Assembly (NCBI GenBank): GCA_964035575.1
Contig: OZ037860.1
Location: forward strand, 1-64,000
From: Rhynchopus sp. YZ270_cl-10
Taxonomy: Eukaryota; Euglenozoa; Diplonemea; Diplonemida; Diplonemidae
Reading direction: 5' to 3'
DNA length: 64,000 nt
Shown in pieces: positions 31,213 through 40,266 of this stretch. The notes beneath the pieces were generated by a model. It saw only the letters and a program-made list of their open reading frames with translations. It was not told the DNA's origin and searched no databases. Positions within the stretch are counted from its first letter, which is position 1; every line of letters begins with the position of its first letter. A program made the translations under genes and the position numbers.

Positions 31213-31412
31213 NNNNNNNNNNNNNNNNNNNNNNNNNNNNNNNNNNNNNNNNNNNNNNNNNNNNNNNNNNNNNNNNNNNNNNNNNNNNNNNNNNNNNNNN
31301 NNNNNNNNNNNNNNNNNNNNNNNNNNNNNNNNNNNNNNNNNNNNNNNNNNNNNNNNNNNNNNNNNNNNNNNNNNNNNNNNNNNNNNNNNNNNNNNNNNNN
31401 NNNNNNNNNNNN
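31213..31412. other. assembly gap (200 N)
   Basis: Exactly 200 unknown bases, the same size as the second gap, so the length is probably a placeholder. Confidence 1.
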
Positions 31413-32187
31413 AAGCAAAAGGGTCGTATGTGAGTGCAATTTTTCCCAAAAGGAAAAGGGGAGGGGATGGGACGGGAGGGTTGCTCTGTCTACCGGTGTA
31501 GTTTTATTTTGCTTTGTCTTGGGGAGGGGAGGAGAGGAGAAGGAGGGGATTGAGTGAGCCGTTTCCTCTGTAACACACAAACAAATAAAAAGGAAGTTCC
31601 ATAATCTTTTTAGTAGTTTTCTTTTTGGTGAAAATTTTTGAGAACTTCTGTAAGTGTGACCTGACCCGACTGACTGACACCCAAAGGGGAAAACAACAAT
31701 AACGCACAACAAAATCAACAACAACAATGGTGGGTCTCGTGCTTACCTGTGGTGGTTTTGAAAAATGAAAAATTGAAATTGACCTTCACAAGGTAAAAAT
31801 GAAAAACTAAAGGAGTGAAAAAAGAAACTCAAAGGACAAGAGTTCTGTACAAACTCTACTCTACTGCACAATCTATAAAAGTGGCCCAATGGCTCCTGAT
31901 GCCACTGGCCTGGCTCTTAGACAGGTCTTACTCCAAGACTGCCCTCTACCCTCAGAGCCTCGTCCAAGGGGTAAGGGCCGTCGCTGGGGTAGACCCGTCC
32001 TAGCCAGCAGCCAACCAAAAATATTAACAAAAAGGAAGGGGGGCGGAAAGGGGGGAAAGGGGGGGGCAAACCCCAAAGGATGAAAAGAACAAAAAACACA
32101 AAATAAAAAGGGTTAAAAATAAACATGGGGCAAACTGTCATTCTCTACACGCTTCTATACACACACTCTCACCCTCTAACTCTCACT

Positions 32188-35100
32188 CTAATTCTTCCCC
32201 TTGTTCCCCTTCCTTCCTCCGCTCTGTCTCCCCTTCTGTCCACCACCGCGACCATTGCGCCCTCTCTGCACCTCCTGGGGCGAGAGCACATGCTGCGTCG
32301 CTTGTGCCACTGAGTCGGTGAACACGTTCGACGTGTTGGACCTACCCTGAGCTGCATGGCGCTGGGGTCCTTTGGGAGCTGGGGAAGGAGCAGGTTGGGC
32401 GGAGGAGGTTGCATTGCCACGGCCTGCCGATGAGGAGGAGGAAGAAGTGGAGACTGCAGGTTGGGCGATGGAGGTTGTAGTGCCACGGCCTGCAGAGGTG
32501 GAGGAAGAAGAAGAAGAAGAGGAGGCTTGAGGTTGTCGGCCTATTCCCTCTCGAGCCGCTCGTGCCTCATTCTCCCTCCTTGTACTCTCCGCTGCAAAGG
32601 CCTGCCCCCTACTGCTCCGGTTGTCCGTCAGGGCATGCAACGTCGACTTTGCCTTGCACTTTTCCTTAACCGACCACTCATGCAAACCCACCACCTTCAT
32701 CACCTCATACCACTGAGTGAAAGTAGCGGTAGAGAGGGGGAGTGACAACAAGGGTCTGCCATCCTGTTTCTCTCCCTGACGGTAGTGGAACAGGGAGATC
32801 CACTTCGTCACAGAAGAAGGCACCGGCGACCCCATGGTGAGGCACGGGAAAAGACCCCCCCTCTCCGTCCGCTCCTCCTCCGTCCACATCCAAGCCTCGC
32901 TCTGCGCCCTCAGCAATTCCCTCACCCTCGCTTGCTTCTTCTGGTCAGGGATGCCTTCCACTGACAGAGAATGCGAGCGATCCGCCCCCTCCATCGCGGT
33001 GTCGAGGTCCTCCTCCTGCTCCTGCTCATCATCATCCATCTCCTCCACCTTCACACGCACCTCGGTGTCTGCCGCCTCGGCCTGTCGCCCCACCTCCTCC
33101 TCCAGCTGATCCCGAGAAGGGGTTCCCCAGCTGACCCTGCCTTCCCGAACGACGATGACCGCGCTGGTCTTGCCCCAGGTGTCGCAGTATCCGGCCTCCC
33201 CTGCTATCTTCCTAACCGCCTGACGGGCGACCACCGACTCCGGGCAATCACCGTCCCCCTCCCCGTTCCCACTCCACGGCTGCTGTGTCGCCCAGCAGTA
33301 CAGGAACTCGCCCGGGCACGGAGAAGCACCTTGAGGACCAAAGAGAGCCATCCAGTCGCCGACACAGTCAGGTTCGAGTCCTTCAGGGTCGTCGCCCACC
33401 GCTCTCCGCACCGCATGGCAGGGGAGGAATAGCCGCCCTTCGCACACCACCCCAAAGCACCGCCCGTATGCCACCATGCGTTCTGCCTCCAGCTGTCGGG
33501 AGAGGTTCACCGCCGTCAACACCAGAGTGGTCGCCTTCTGCTCCGACTCATGCTTAGCTGCGATGGCGTAATGCCTCTCGCAGCGTTGCCTGTCATACTC
33601 CGCCCGGAGCGACTCTCCTGCTTCGGGGTGCCGATCGCAGTCTTCCAAGTACTGCGCATGCATCCTCTTCGCGTCCTCTGCGAGTTCCCGCTTGTGCCTG
33701 GCGGTCAGCTCCTCCACACGATGCCTGTCCGCCGCCTTCGCCTGGTCCAGACGCACATTCTGTTCCTCCAGGAAACGACTCAACTCCTGCTGGCGGTCGC
33801 CAAAAGTGCCCCGAAGCGCGGCCAAATCCGGTCCCCACGACCGACGATGCTCCCGCCGTACCTCCAGGGCTTGCTGCCACGCGTCCGACGCACGCTGCAA
33901 CGCTTCCTTCTTCTCCTGGTCCGCCTTTTGTTGTTGCTGCTTCTGCTGTTTCCGTTGCTTCTCGTGCTTCTGCTGCTTCTGTTCTGCCTGCTGCCCCTCT
34001 TCGCCCGCCATTGGCGTGTCTACCTCCTCGACGTCCTCGCCCTCGGGAGCTGGCACTGCTGGAGAAGGAGCCCGTTTAGGTGGTGGGTCTCCGCTCCCCT
34101 CCGCAGAGGCAGCCTGAGCCGGAACATTCGAGTGCAAAAAAGACAGGGCACTGAAATATTCCGCCCTGCCAATTTGCGACAGAGGGCAGTGCTTGGACCC
34201 CTGAGCGCAGTGCAGACATGCCAAGCCACCACACGTGTGACAGCAGAAGTGTGCGTCCGACGCATCGAAGAGCTTGCTGCATTGTTCGCACTGCAGGAAA
34301 GTGTTCGACGCCTCCGCCTCCCTCGCTCCCACAAAAGCCATGGGGCGCTCTGACTGGCACTCCCCCTTACCACCTGTGGCCTCAAAAGACAGGATGTGCT
34401 GCTGCAGAGCCGGGTCCATGGTGAGGGGCTCGTAGTGTCCCGGGATACTGCCGGATCCATCTGCCGCATCCTGATCACCCGAGTGGAGGAGAAGGACCAC
34501 TGCCTTAGGCCGTTTTCTTGGCACCATCAGAGAAGGGCGGGCGAACTCGTTGAGGATGACCACAGATACCTCAAGAGCCTCCCCTGCCCCCGCCACTGCA
34601 ATGGCATCCGCCCACGTACGCTCGTCTCCTCTGTCCCCACTCGTCATCAGCCGCTGCCAGACCCCAAAATTAGGGACAGCCGCACTCGACAGATCAGCGC
34701 GGCCCTGGACCTTCTTCACTGCCGCCTGGCGCAGACCCTCCACCGACAAATCCGTGCGCCCAGTGGCGAAGAGCAAAGCCTCAAAAGCACAGTCCCCCGC
34801 CACAAACGACCAAGTCACCTTCGAGGCTCCCAGCTTGGCCGCCTGTTCCGTCGCCCGAGGCCTCTGCGCTGCCGGGCACTCACGCAAAAACTCCCACTCA
34901 CGCACCACATCGAGACCCGGCCCTTCCGGAATCACGGTAGCCGAATCGAACCTCCCGGTCCGCTTCCTCGGTGGCTCCACGTGGTCCGGCTTCACGTCCC
35001 TCTTGCGCTTCCCCTGCTGCTCCTCCGACCGGTCTGGAGCAGGACGACTCATATCGTCGTCAGGGTTCGCATCATCACAGAGAGGTTCCACGGCCCCTGC

Positions 35101-36375
35101 ACTGCGGCGTCCAAACCGGTCCATGTCCTCTGCAGACGGTGCCACATCTACCTCCACACACGGCTCCCGCTTCAGGGTGGCAATCCCTACACACATAGCA
35201 CCCCGCTCCAGAAAGGAAGATGCGACCTTTTTCTGGTACGCCACCGCAATGCTCTCCCGGATGCGCAACTCTGCCGACCCTGTCAGGTGCGACGTCTGTC
35301 CCGTCGTCAGGCCTCCAAGCTGCGCAATCAAGAGGTTCGCCTCGTCGCCTGCACCCCCGAAGGCTTCAAACACAATAGGGGAGAACTTGGTGTTGGTCTT
35401 GTTCAAATCCCGCTCGTGCTTCTCCCGTTTGACCTGGCCCTGGTTCTTCGCCGACCAGCCCACAAACTTCGAGGCCCCTGTTCTGTAGGAAGGCAAGGTG
35501 GGGCACACGTGGGTGATGTCCAAACAACGAGGTCCATTTTCCGCCACTCCTACTGGGAGGTAGACGTCGCCTGGCCGCTTCTTCGACTCCAAATCCACTC
35601 TCACGGTCTCCTCCAAAGCAGGGTCCAAGCCGGCCCCTTGAGCCGCTCTGTACACCGAATCCCGCAAGGCGTTGTGGCGGGCGACGCGGTGTTTGGCGTA
35701 GGGGCAGCCAAAGGTGTGGTCGCCAAAGGAGTCCATGACAACCCTTTTCTGCCCCCCCTGACATGCCGAGCAAGTCGTTCCCTCCGCATGGATGGCCACC
35801 CCTAGTCGGAAACGGGTCACAACCGCAAAGTCCGCTGAAGACATCTGGTTCCTTGCTGAGGGTGTCGCCGTGAGGTACGTCCCAGAAAGCGGCAGGAGAA
35901 GGGACTTCATCCGTGCTCGGTCTCGCATGCAGAGCTGTTGCATCAACTTGTCTGCCTGGGCGTCAATCACCGCAGCTGACAGACTCTGCTGCTCCAGGAT
36001 CTTCTTCGGCTGAGCCCTGTCCACGTGAAACGCCACCGGTACCCTGGAGTTGTACTCCTCAGCCGCGCTGTTCCATCTCTCCTCATCCCAGGTGAAGGCA
36101 GGGTCCAAGGCCTGCGACAGTTGCAGGTTCCCTGACTGAGAGGCGAGGGACGCAGCCGTCCGATGGTCCACTGTGCGACGGATACCCAGCCCCCCAAGCG
36201 CCACAGGAAGCGCCGCCTGCGCCCTTGCCAACTCCGGCAGCGCCCCATCCGGGTCATGCAGAAGCGCAGCCAGGCACCTGTCAATCAGGTCGTCAAAAGC
36301 CGTCAGGTACTCCGCGCACTGTGGGATCCCCCGCATGTAGAACACCATGCGGCAGTAGCCTTCGCAGTATCTCAC
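32188..36375 (-). CDS. LINE-C polyprotein, C-terminal part (nuclease-like, OTU-like, zinc finger)
   Basis: About 1395 residues on the reverse strand, open to the stop at 32188; the first codon is just the deletion joint, not a true start. Landmarks: CSACQGG and GDHTFGCPYAKHRVARHNALRD (about 35780-35670, His/Cys metal-binding region), RPGDVYLP (about 35575) with LDITH (about 35515) as a PD-(D/E)XK-like core, FSPIVFEAFGGAG, then OTU motifs AGDCAFEA (about 34790) and GHYEPL (about 34435), and CEQC/CCHTCGGLACLHC zinc ligands (about 34290-34200). The remainder is Lys/Gln/Glu-rich coiled coil and a Gly/Arg/Lys tail. The block from nuclease to zinc finger matches LINE-A. Enzyme activities are inferred from motifs. 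Confidence 0.72.
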   Translation of the reverse strand: MRYCEGYCRMVFYMRGIPQCAEYLTAFDDLIDRCLAALLHDPDGALPELARAQAALPVALGGLGIRRTVDHRTAASLASQSGNLQLSQALDPAFTWDEERWNSAAEEYNSRVPVAFHVDRAQPKKILEQQSLSAAVIDAQADKLMQQLCMRDRARMKSLLLPLSGTYLTATPSARNQMSSADFAVVTRFRLGVAIHAEGTTCSACQGGQKRVVMDSFGDHTFGCPYAKHRVARHNALRDSVYRAAQGAGLDPALEETVRVDLESKKRPGDVYLPVGVAENGPRCLDITHVCPTLPSYRTGASKFVGWSAKNQGQVKREKHERDLNKTNTKFSPIVFEAFGGAGDEANLLIAQLGGLTTGQTSHLTGSAELRIRESIAVAYQKKVASSFLERGAMCVGIATLKREPCVEVDVAPSAEDMDRFGRRSAGAVEPLCDDANPDDDMSRPAPDRSEEQQGKRKRDVKPDHVEPPRKRTGRFDSATVIPEGPGLDVVREWEFLRECPAAQRPRATEQAAKLGASKVTWSFVAGDCAFEALLFATGRTDLSVEGLRQAAVKKVQGRADLSSAAVPNFGVWQRLMTSGDRGDERTWADAIAVAGAGEALEVSVVILNEFARPSLMVPRKRPKAVVLLLHSGDQDAADGSGSIPGHYEPLTMDPALQQHILSFEATGGKGECQSERPMAFVGAREAEASNTFLQCEQCSKLFDASDAHFCCHTCGGLACLHCAQGSKHCPLSQIGRAEYFSALSFLHSNVPAQAASAEGSGDPPPKRAPSPAVPAPEGEDVEEVDTPMAGEEGQQAEQKQQKHEKQRKQQKQQQQKADQEKKEALQRASDAWQQALEVRREHRRSWGPDLAALRGTFGDRQQELSRFLEEQNVRLDQAKAADRHRVEELTARHKRELAEDAKRMHAQYLEDCDRHPEAGESLRAEYDRQRCERHYAIAAKHESEQKATTLVLTAVNLSRQLEAERMVAYGRCFGVVCEGRLFLPCHAVRRAVGDDPEGLEPDCVGDWMALFGPQGASPCPGEFLYCWATQQPWSGNGEGDGDCPESVVARQAVRKIAGEAGYCDTWGKTSAVIVVREGRVSWGTPSRDQLEEEVGRQAEAADTEVRVKVEEMDDDEQEQEEDLDTAMEGADRSHSLSVEGIPDQKKQARVRELLRAQSEAWMWTEEERTERGGLFPCLTMGSPVPSSVTKWISLFHYRQGEKQDGRPLLSLPLSTATFTQWYEVMKVVGLHEWSVKEKCKAKSTLHALTDNRSSRGQAFAAESTRRENEARAAREGIGRQPQASSSSSSSSTSAGRGTTTSIAQPAVSTSSSSSSAGRGNATSSAQPAPSPAPKGPQRHAAQGRSNTSNVFTDSVAQATQHVLSPQEVQRGRNGRGGGQKGRQSGGRKGNKGKN

Positions 36376-38029
36376 TTGACTTCGGCATGCTCCGCAGGGC
36401 CTTCATCACCTCCACCACTGTCACCGGTGGGACCTCCTGAGGCTGGGGCCAATCCGCCTGCTCCAGGGCCTTGGAGTCGGCAGCGGCTGGGTGCTTCGTC
36501 TGAAGCTTTTCCAGCGTCGCCGGTGTCTGTGGGGCGAGGCCGTCGCTGGTAGCGCAAGACATGGCCTGGCTCGGGAGTCCTGCTCTCGCTTTGGCGATGG
36601 TGCGCTTCCGTCTCCCTTCGTCAGTGTCCTCATCCGACCACCCAGAGGGCCTTGGCTTCCGCTCCTCTACCGTTTGCTCCCACAGGGCGACATACTGGCC
36701 AGCCTTCCAAGCCTCCAAGTCCTTCCCCCAAGTGCTCGTCAAACGTCGCTCCTGGTCCTTGCCCCCTCGTTCTGTCCGTGTCCGGTGCAACACAGTGAAG
36801 AACAGTGCAAGGCGCTTCCAGGCCACCTCGTCTTGGTACTCAAGGATGTCCATAAGAACCCTCAGGAAGAGCTCGCTGTACAGCTGCAGGTGTTTGTCTG
36901 GGCACCCGCCCTTCAGCTGGATCCTGGTGGTCCCCATGACTTCAAAGGAGGGGAGGTCATCCTGATCTGTCAGCATTCCTCGACTGGAGGGAGACGGAGC
37001 GGTGAAGCCTTCTTCGCCAAAGTGCACCGTACAGGTGTTGCAGACCTCCTTGCTCTGCGGCAATAGCATGTCGCACTGATCGTTCGCACAGCGCGACATG
37101 CCCAAGTGGCCCAACAGCTCGTCGGGGATGTACGCTCCATCCGCCTGGTGGCGACGCATGTGCTGCAGCAAGCCCTTACGAGACAGGCCCCCGACCGCAT
37201 CACTCGAAGACAAAATTCCCGCTCTGCATCCATCAAAGGGGCAGAACACCCGATCCGCATTGATGTGTCCCAGCTTGGTAGCCAGGGGGGCGGTGGTGGT
37301 GGTGTTGGTGGGGATGATGCCATCCAAATGCGCTGTGTCCAGCACTGCCTGCCGAGCCTCCTTCCTCATCTTCTCTGCCATCCCCTCCTTGGTCTTCCCC
37401 ACCTCCGGGACAAGCTCCACCGCCTCAAAGTGAGAGTCACAGAGAGCGATGACGACCGTGGGAAGTTTCGCTTGGAAGCTCTCCGCGTACGACTTGGCGA
37501 CTCTTTTGCTACCAGGGGTGATGCGCACGAGGGGGTTCTCTTCCGACGCCTGCACTACCACGATGTTGATGCGGGATGCTGTCGCGGTGAGCTGAAGCCC
37601 CAAGTGGTTGAGGTGGGCCTCGCCGGTCACACCATTGGCAAACTCCGTCATGGCCTCCTGCGACCCCAGCACCTGCACCAGGCGGTTCGACACCTCCACT
37701 GCTGTGTCATACAGCTGCTTGCGCATTGCCCTCACGTCCGGCTGCGTGTCGTGGTCCCAGAGGTGTAGTGCCACATAACCACAATCATTTGTGGACACGT
37801 TGGGGATGCGTTTAGCTCCAAACTTCGCCAGAGTCGCGTCCACAGACACCGCTTGCTCTGTATACGCAGGAGCGTTCACGTTTGCGCACCCACCGGTCAA
37901 CGCAAACGGGGACAAGCTGATCGGGTGCTCCGGATCCGCAGGGGCAGGGCGCAGGTCCCAGGGCGTCACCGCTCGCCACAACAGCGACAGCAAGACCAGT
38001 AGGGACACCACCAGCATGCCAAATGCCAT
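36293..38029 (-). CDS. LINE-C polyprotein, N-terminal part (protease-like, zinc fingers, start of RT)
   Basis: Reverse strand, about 579 residues from the ATG at 38029; the frame stays open further upstream to about 38590, so the start is uncertain. A DCGYVALHLW Cys motif (about 37780) and DSHFEAVEL (about 37430) form an OTU- or Ulp-like protease pair. Next come a C2H2 finger (CPFDGC with QHMRRH, about 37245-37150) and a CANDQC/CNTC pair. The frame ends with VVEVMKALRSMPK, the usual lead-in to a LINE RT, then runs into unrelated residues beyond the deletion joint and stops at 36293. It overlaps the downstream reading frame by about 80 nt only because of that joint. Confidence 0.6.
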   Translation of the reverse strand: MAFGMLVVSLLVLLSLLWRAVTPWDLRPAPADPEHPISLSPFALTGGCANVNAPAYTEQAVSVDATLAKFGAKRIPNVSTNDCGYVALHLWDHDTQPDVRAMRKQLYDTAVEVSNRLVQVLGSQEAMTEFANGVTGEAHLNHLGLQLTATASRINIVVVQASEENPLVRITPGSKRVAKSYAESFQAKLPTVVIALCDSHFEAVELVPEVGKTKEGMAEKMRKEARQAVLDTAHLDGIIPTNTTTTAPLATKLGHINADRVFCPFDGCRAGILSSSDAVGGLSRKGLLQHMRRHQADGAYIPDELLGHLGMSRCANDQCDMLLPQSKEVCNTCTVHFGEEGFTAPSPSSRGMLTDQDDLPSFEVMGTTRIQLKGGCPDKHLQLYSELFLRVLMDILEYQDEVAWKRLALFFTVLHRTRTERGGKDQERRLTSTWGKDLEAWKAGQYVALWEQTVEERKPRPSGWSDEDTDEGRRKRTIAKARAGLPSQAMSCATSDGLAPQTPATLEKLQTKHPAAADSKALEQADWPQPQEVPPVTVVEVMKALRSMPKSSEILRRLLPHGVLHAGDPTVRGVPDGF

Positions 38030-38612
38030 CCCGATCCTACGAGTCCACCTGCGTGCTGCCACACGGCGCACCTCCAAGAGAAGAACCCAGCCAAGTGGGC
38101 GCGCGACGCCGACCAGTGCCACAAAACCCGCCAAACAACCACCTGCGGACCATGCAACCCACACCCACTCGGCTGCACACACCGACAACTGACCCACCCC
38201 CATCACACTGGCCCTCACCAAGCTGGCAGCCACTCGGATCCCTCCGGTCCATCGGCGCACTCGCTCGCTCGCCCCTTCCAGCCACCGCCATCCTCTCCGA
38301 AAGCGGCACAGTCCCCGCAGCACACCCACCCCCAGCACCTCCGCGTCCCGAAAAAGCGCGCAACCCAAAACATGTGGCGCTGACCTCCCAAGCTCAGACC
38401 CCACAAAAACCAGAACCCAGATGGCCACACACTGCAAAGCACCTCTCAACGCATCGGCGACCCTGATCCTGCGGAAAACTGGGTGCGCTGCCGGAGAGGG
38501 CGGACGATTGCAGGGCGCCTTGCGCCGACGGAGCCTGCCCGCCTGTGACTTGGTCCAGTTCAAGGACCGGTGTCCTCGTCGCGTCCTCCTGGTCCTCCTG
38601 CCCACTAGCCAC

Positions 38613-38700
38613 AAAACACAGAAAAACACAGAAAAACACAGAAAAACACAGAAAAACACAGAAAAACACAGAAAAACACAGAAAAACACAGAAAAACACA
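38613..38700. repeat. 10-bp tandem repeat (CACAGAAAAA)n
   Basis: About nine perfect copies, next to the LINE-C 5' side. Confidence 0.95.
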
Positions 38701-38710
38701 GTCTGTGTTC

Positions 38711-38940
38711 ACAGTATACACAGTATACACAGTATACACAGTATACACAGTATACACAGTATACACAGTATACACAGTATACACAGTATACACAGTATAC
38801 ACAGTATACACAGTATACACAGTATACACAGTATACACAGTATACACAGTATACACAGTATACACAGTATACACAGTATACACAGTATACACAGTATACA
38901 CAGTATACACAGTATACACAGTATACACAGTATACACAGT
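38711..38940. repeat. 9-bp tandem repeat (ACAGTATAC)n
   Basis: About 25 perfect copies. Since 9 is a multiple of 3 and no stop is formed, all frames are open (CVYCVY, VYTVYT, IHSIHS) and are not genes. Confidence 0.97.
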
Positions 38941-39289
38941 AGAAAAACCTTCTCTCAGTAGGGAAGCATGGTACACATGAAAACACCTAAGTGCCCAGCC
39001 CACCAAAACACCAACCAGTTGACATAAGCCATATTTATTTCGGGTTTGCAGGTTTGCAGATAACTCAACCAGTTAAGTAACCCCCGAGAACCCTATTTTT
39101 CTTCTTTTCTGTACTTGGTCTATTTTTTTATGAGAATAGAAAGGAAAAAGGAAAATATGGAGAAGATAATACAGACAATAAAATGAACAGGAAAATGGAA
39201 ATGGAAAAAAGGATGACCAAAAAAGGTCGGGTTTAGAATAAAAGGTGGATGAAGAGTAAGAAGAACCTTATCAACCACACCAACCGCAC
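38941..39289. other. spacer with a short CGGGTTTG-like remnant
   Basis: CGGGTTTGCAGGTTTGCAG at 39041-39059 resembles the array at the left end of the window. Otherwise A/T-rich with no recognised gene. Confidence 0.6.
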
Positions 39290-39850
39290 AAGCACCAGCC
39301 AGATAATGCAACCTGGAACCAGATAACGTGCCCTAACCCCGCACACCCGCACAACCACACCAGTTGGATAATGCAACCTAGAACCCGCAAACCCGCGCAC
39401 CCGCAAACCCGCAAACCCGCACAACCACCAGCCAGATAACGTAACCTAGGACCAGATAATGCAACCTAGAACCAGCAGGTTCCCGCGCACCCGCACCCAC
39501 CAGCCGGCTTATCGACCACACCAGCCAGATAACGTTGCCCGAACCCCGCGCACCCGCACCACCACACCAGCCGGATAACGTTGCCCGAACCCCGCGCACC
39601 CGCACAACCACACCAGCCGGATAACGCAACCTAGAACCCGCAAACCCGCGCACCCGCAAACCCGCAAACCCGCACAACCACCAGCCAGATAACGTAACCT
39701 AGAACCAGATAACGCAACCTAGAACCAGCAGGTTCCCGCGCACCCGCACCCACCAGCCGGCTTATCGACCACACCAGCCAGATAACGTGCCCAAACCCCG
39801 CGCACCCGCACAACCACACCAGACGGCTAACGCAACCTAGAACCCGCAAA
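39290..39850 (-). repeat. degenerate ~230-bp tandem repeat with CGGGTTTG-type sub-blocks
   Basis: Repeated phrases AACCCGCAAACCCGCGCACC, CACACCAGCCGGATAACG and AACCTAGAACC. Two larger units (about 39380-39610 and 39615-39840) align well. CCCGCAAA is the reverse complement of the CGGGTTTG-type unit at 1-2921. Confidence 0.85.
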
Positions 39851-39916
39851 TACTCACCAATTCCAGCTATACATTGCGCGAACCAGCTAAGTTACTGAAC
39901 CACGAGAAGACTGGAT

Positions 39917-40262
39917 CTGGTGCACAGGGTGCCTTTTTGACAAAAATCCGGTGCACAGGGGGCGCCTAAGTGAAAAATCGGTGTACTGGGGGCGTATCCT
40001 CGGAAAATCCGGTGCACAGGGGGCGCCCAAAAACGGTGCACAGGGGGCGTGTCATAACGGTGCACAGGGGGCGCCTAGAATCCGGTGCACAGGGGGCGCC
40101 CCAAAAACGGTGCACAGGGGGCGTGTCAAAACGGTGCACAGGGGGCGCCGGGCTATTAAATCACGGGTAAAACGCCCCCTGTGCACCGGATTTTTGGGCG
40201 CCCCCTGTGCACCGTTTTGGGGTGCGCCCCCTGTGCACCGGACGTGCCCCCTGTGCACCGGA
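39917..40262. repeat. inverted array of GGTGCACAGGGGGCG units
   Basis: About eight forward copies of CGGTGCACAGGGGGCG (39917-40150) separated by short variable spacers, then four copies in reverse complement (40170-40262) after the central GGGCTATTAAATCACGGG. The two halves could form a long imperfect hairpin or cruciform. Confidence 0.9.
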
Positions 40263-40266
40263 GTGG

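Larger units (their letters stand above)
31413..38600 (-). mobile_element. LINE-C, internally deleted non-LTR retrotransposon with OTU-like domains
   Basis: Reverse strand. The body encodes, N- to C-terminal, an OTU-like protease, zinc fingers, the beginning of an RT, then (after a deletion) the post-RT region, a nuclease-like domain, a second OTU-like protease, zinc finger and a long charged tail. The RT core with its catalytic Asp box is missing: the text jumps from ALRSMPK to a segment that normally follows the RT (YCRMVFYMRGIPQ) with a change of frame near 36380. It cannot retrotranspose alone. The 3' untranslated region (about 31413-32187) reaches the gap; no A-tail is seen. It is related to LINE-A. 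Confidence 0.78.

Noticed and set aside
38605-38986. CVY, VYT, IHS and QYT repeat peptides
   Set aside because: Products of the 9-bp ACAGTATAC array in different frames; no gene.
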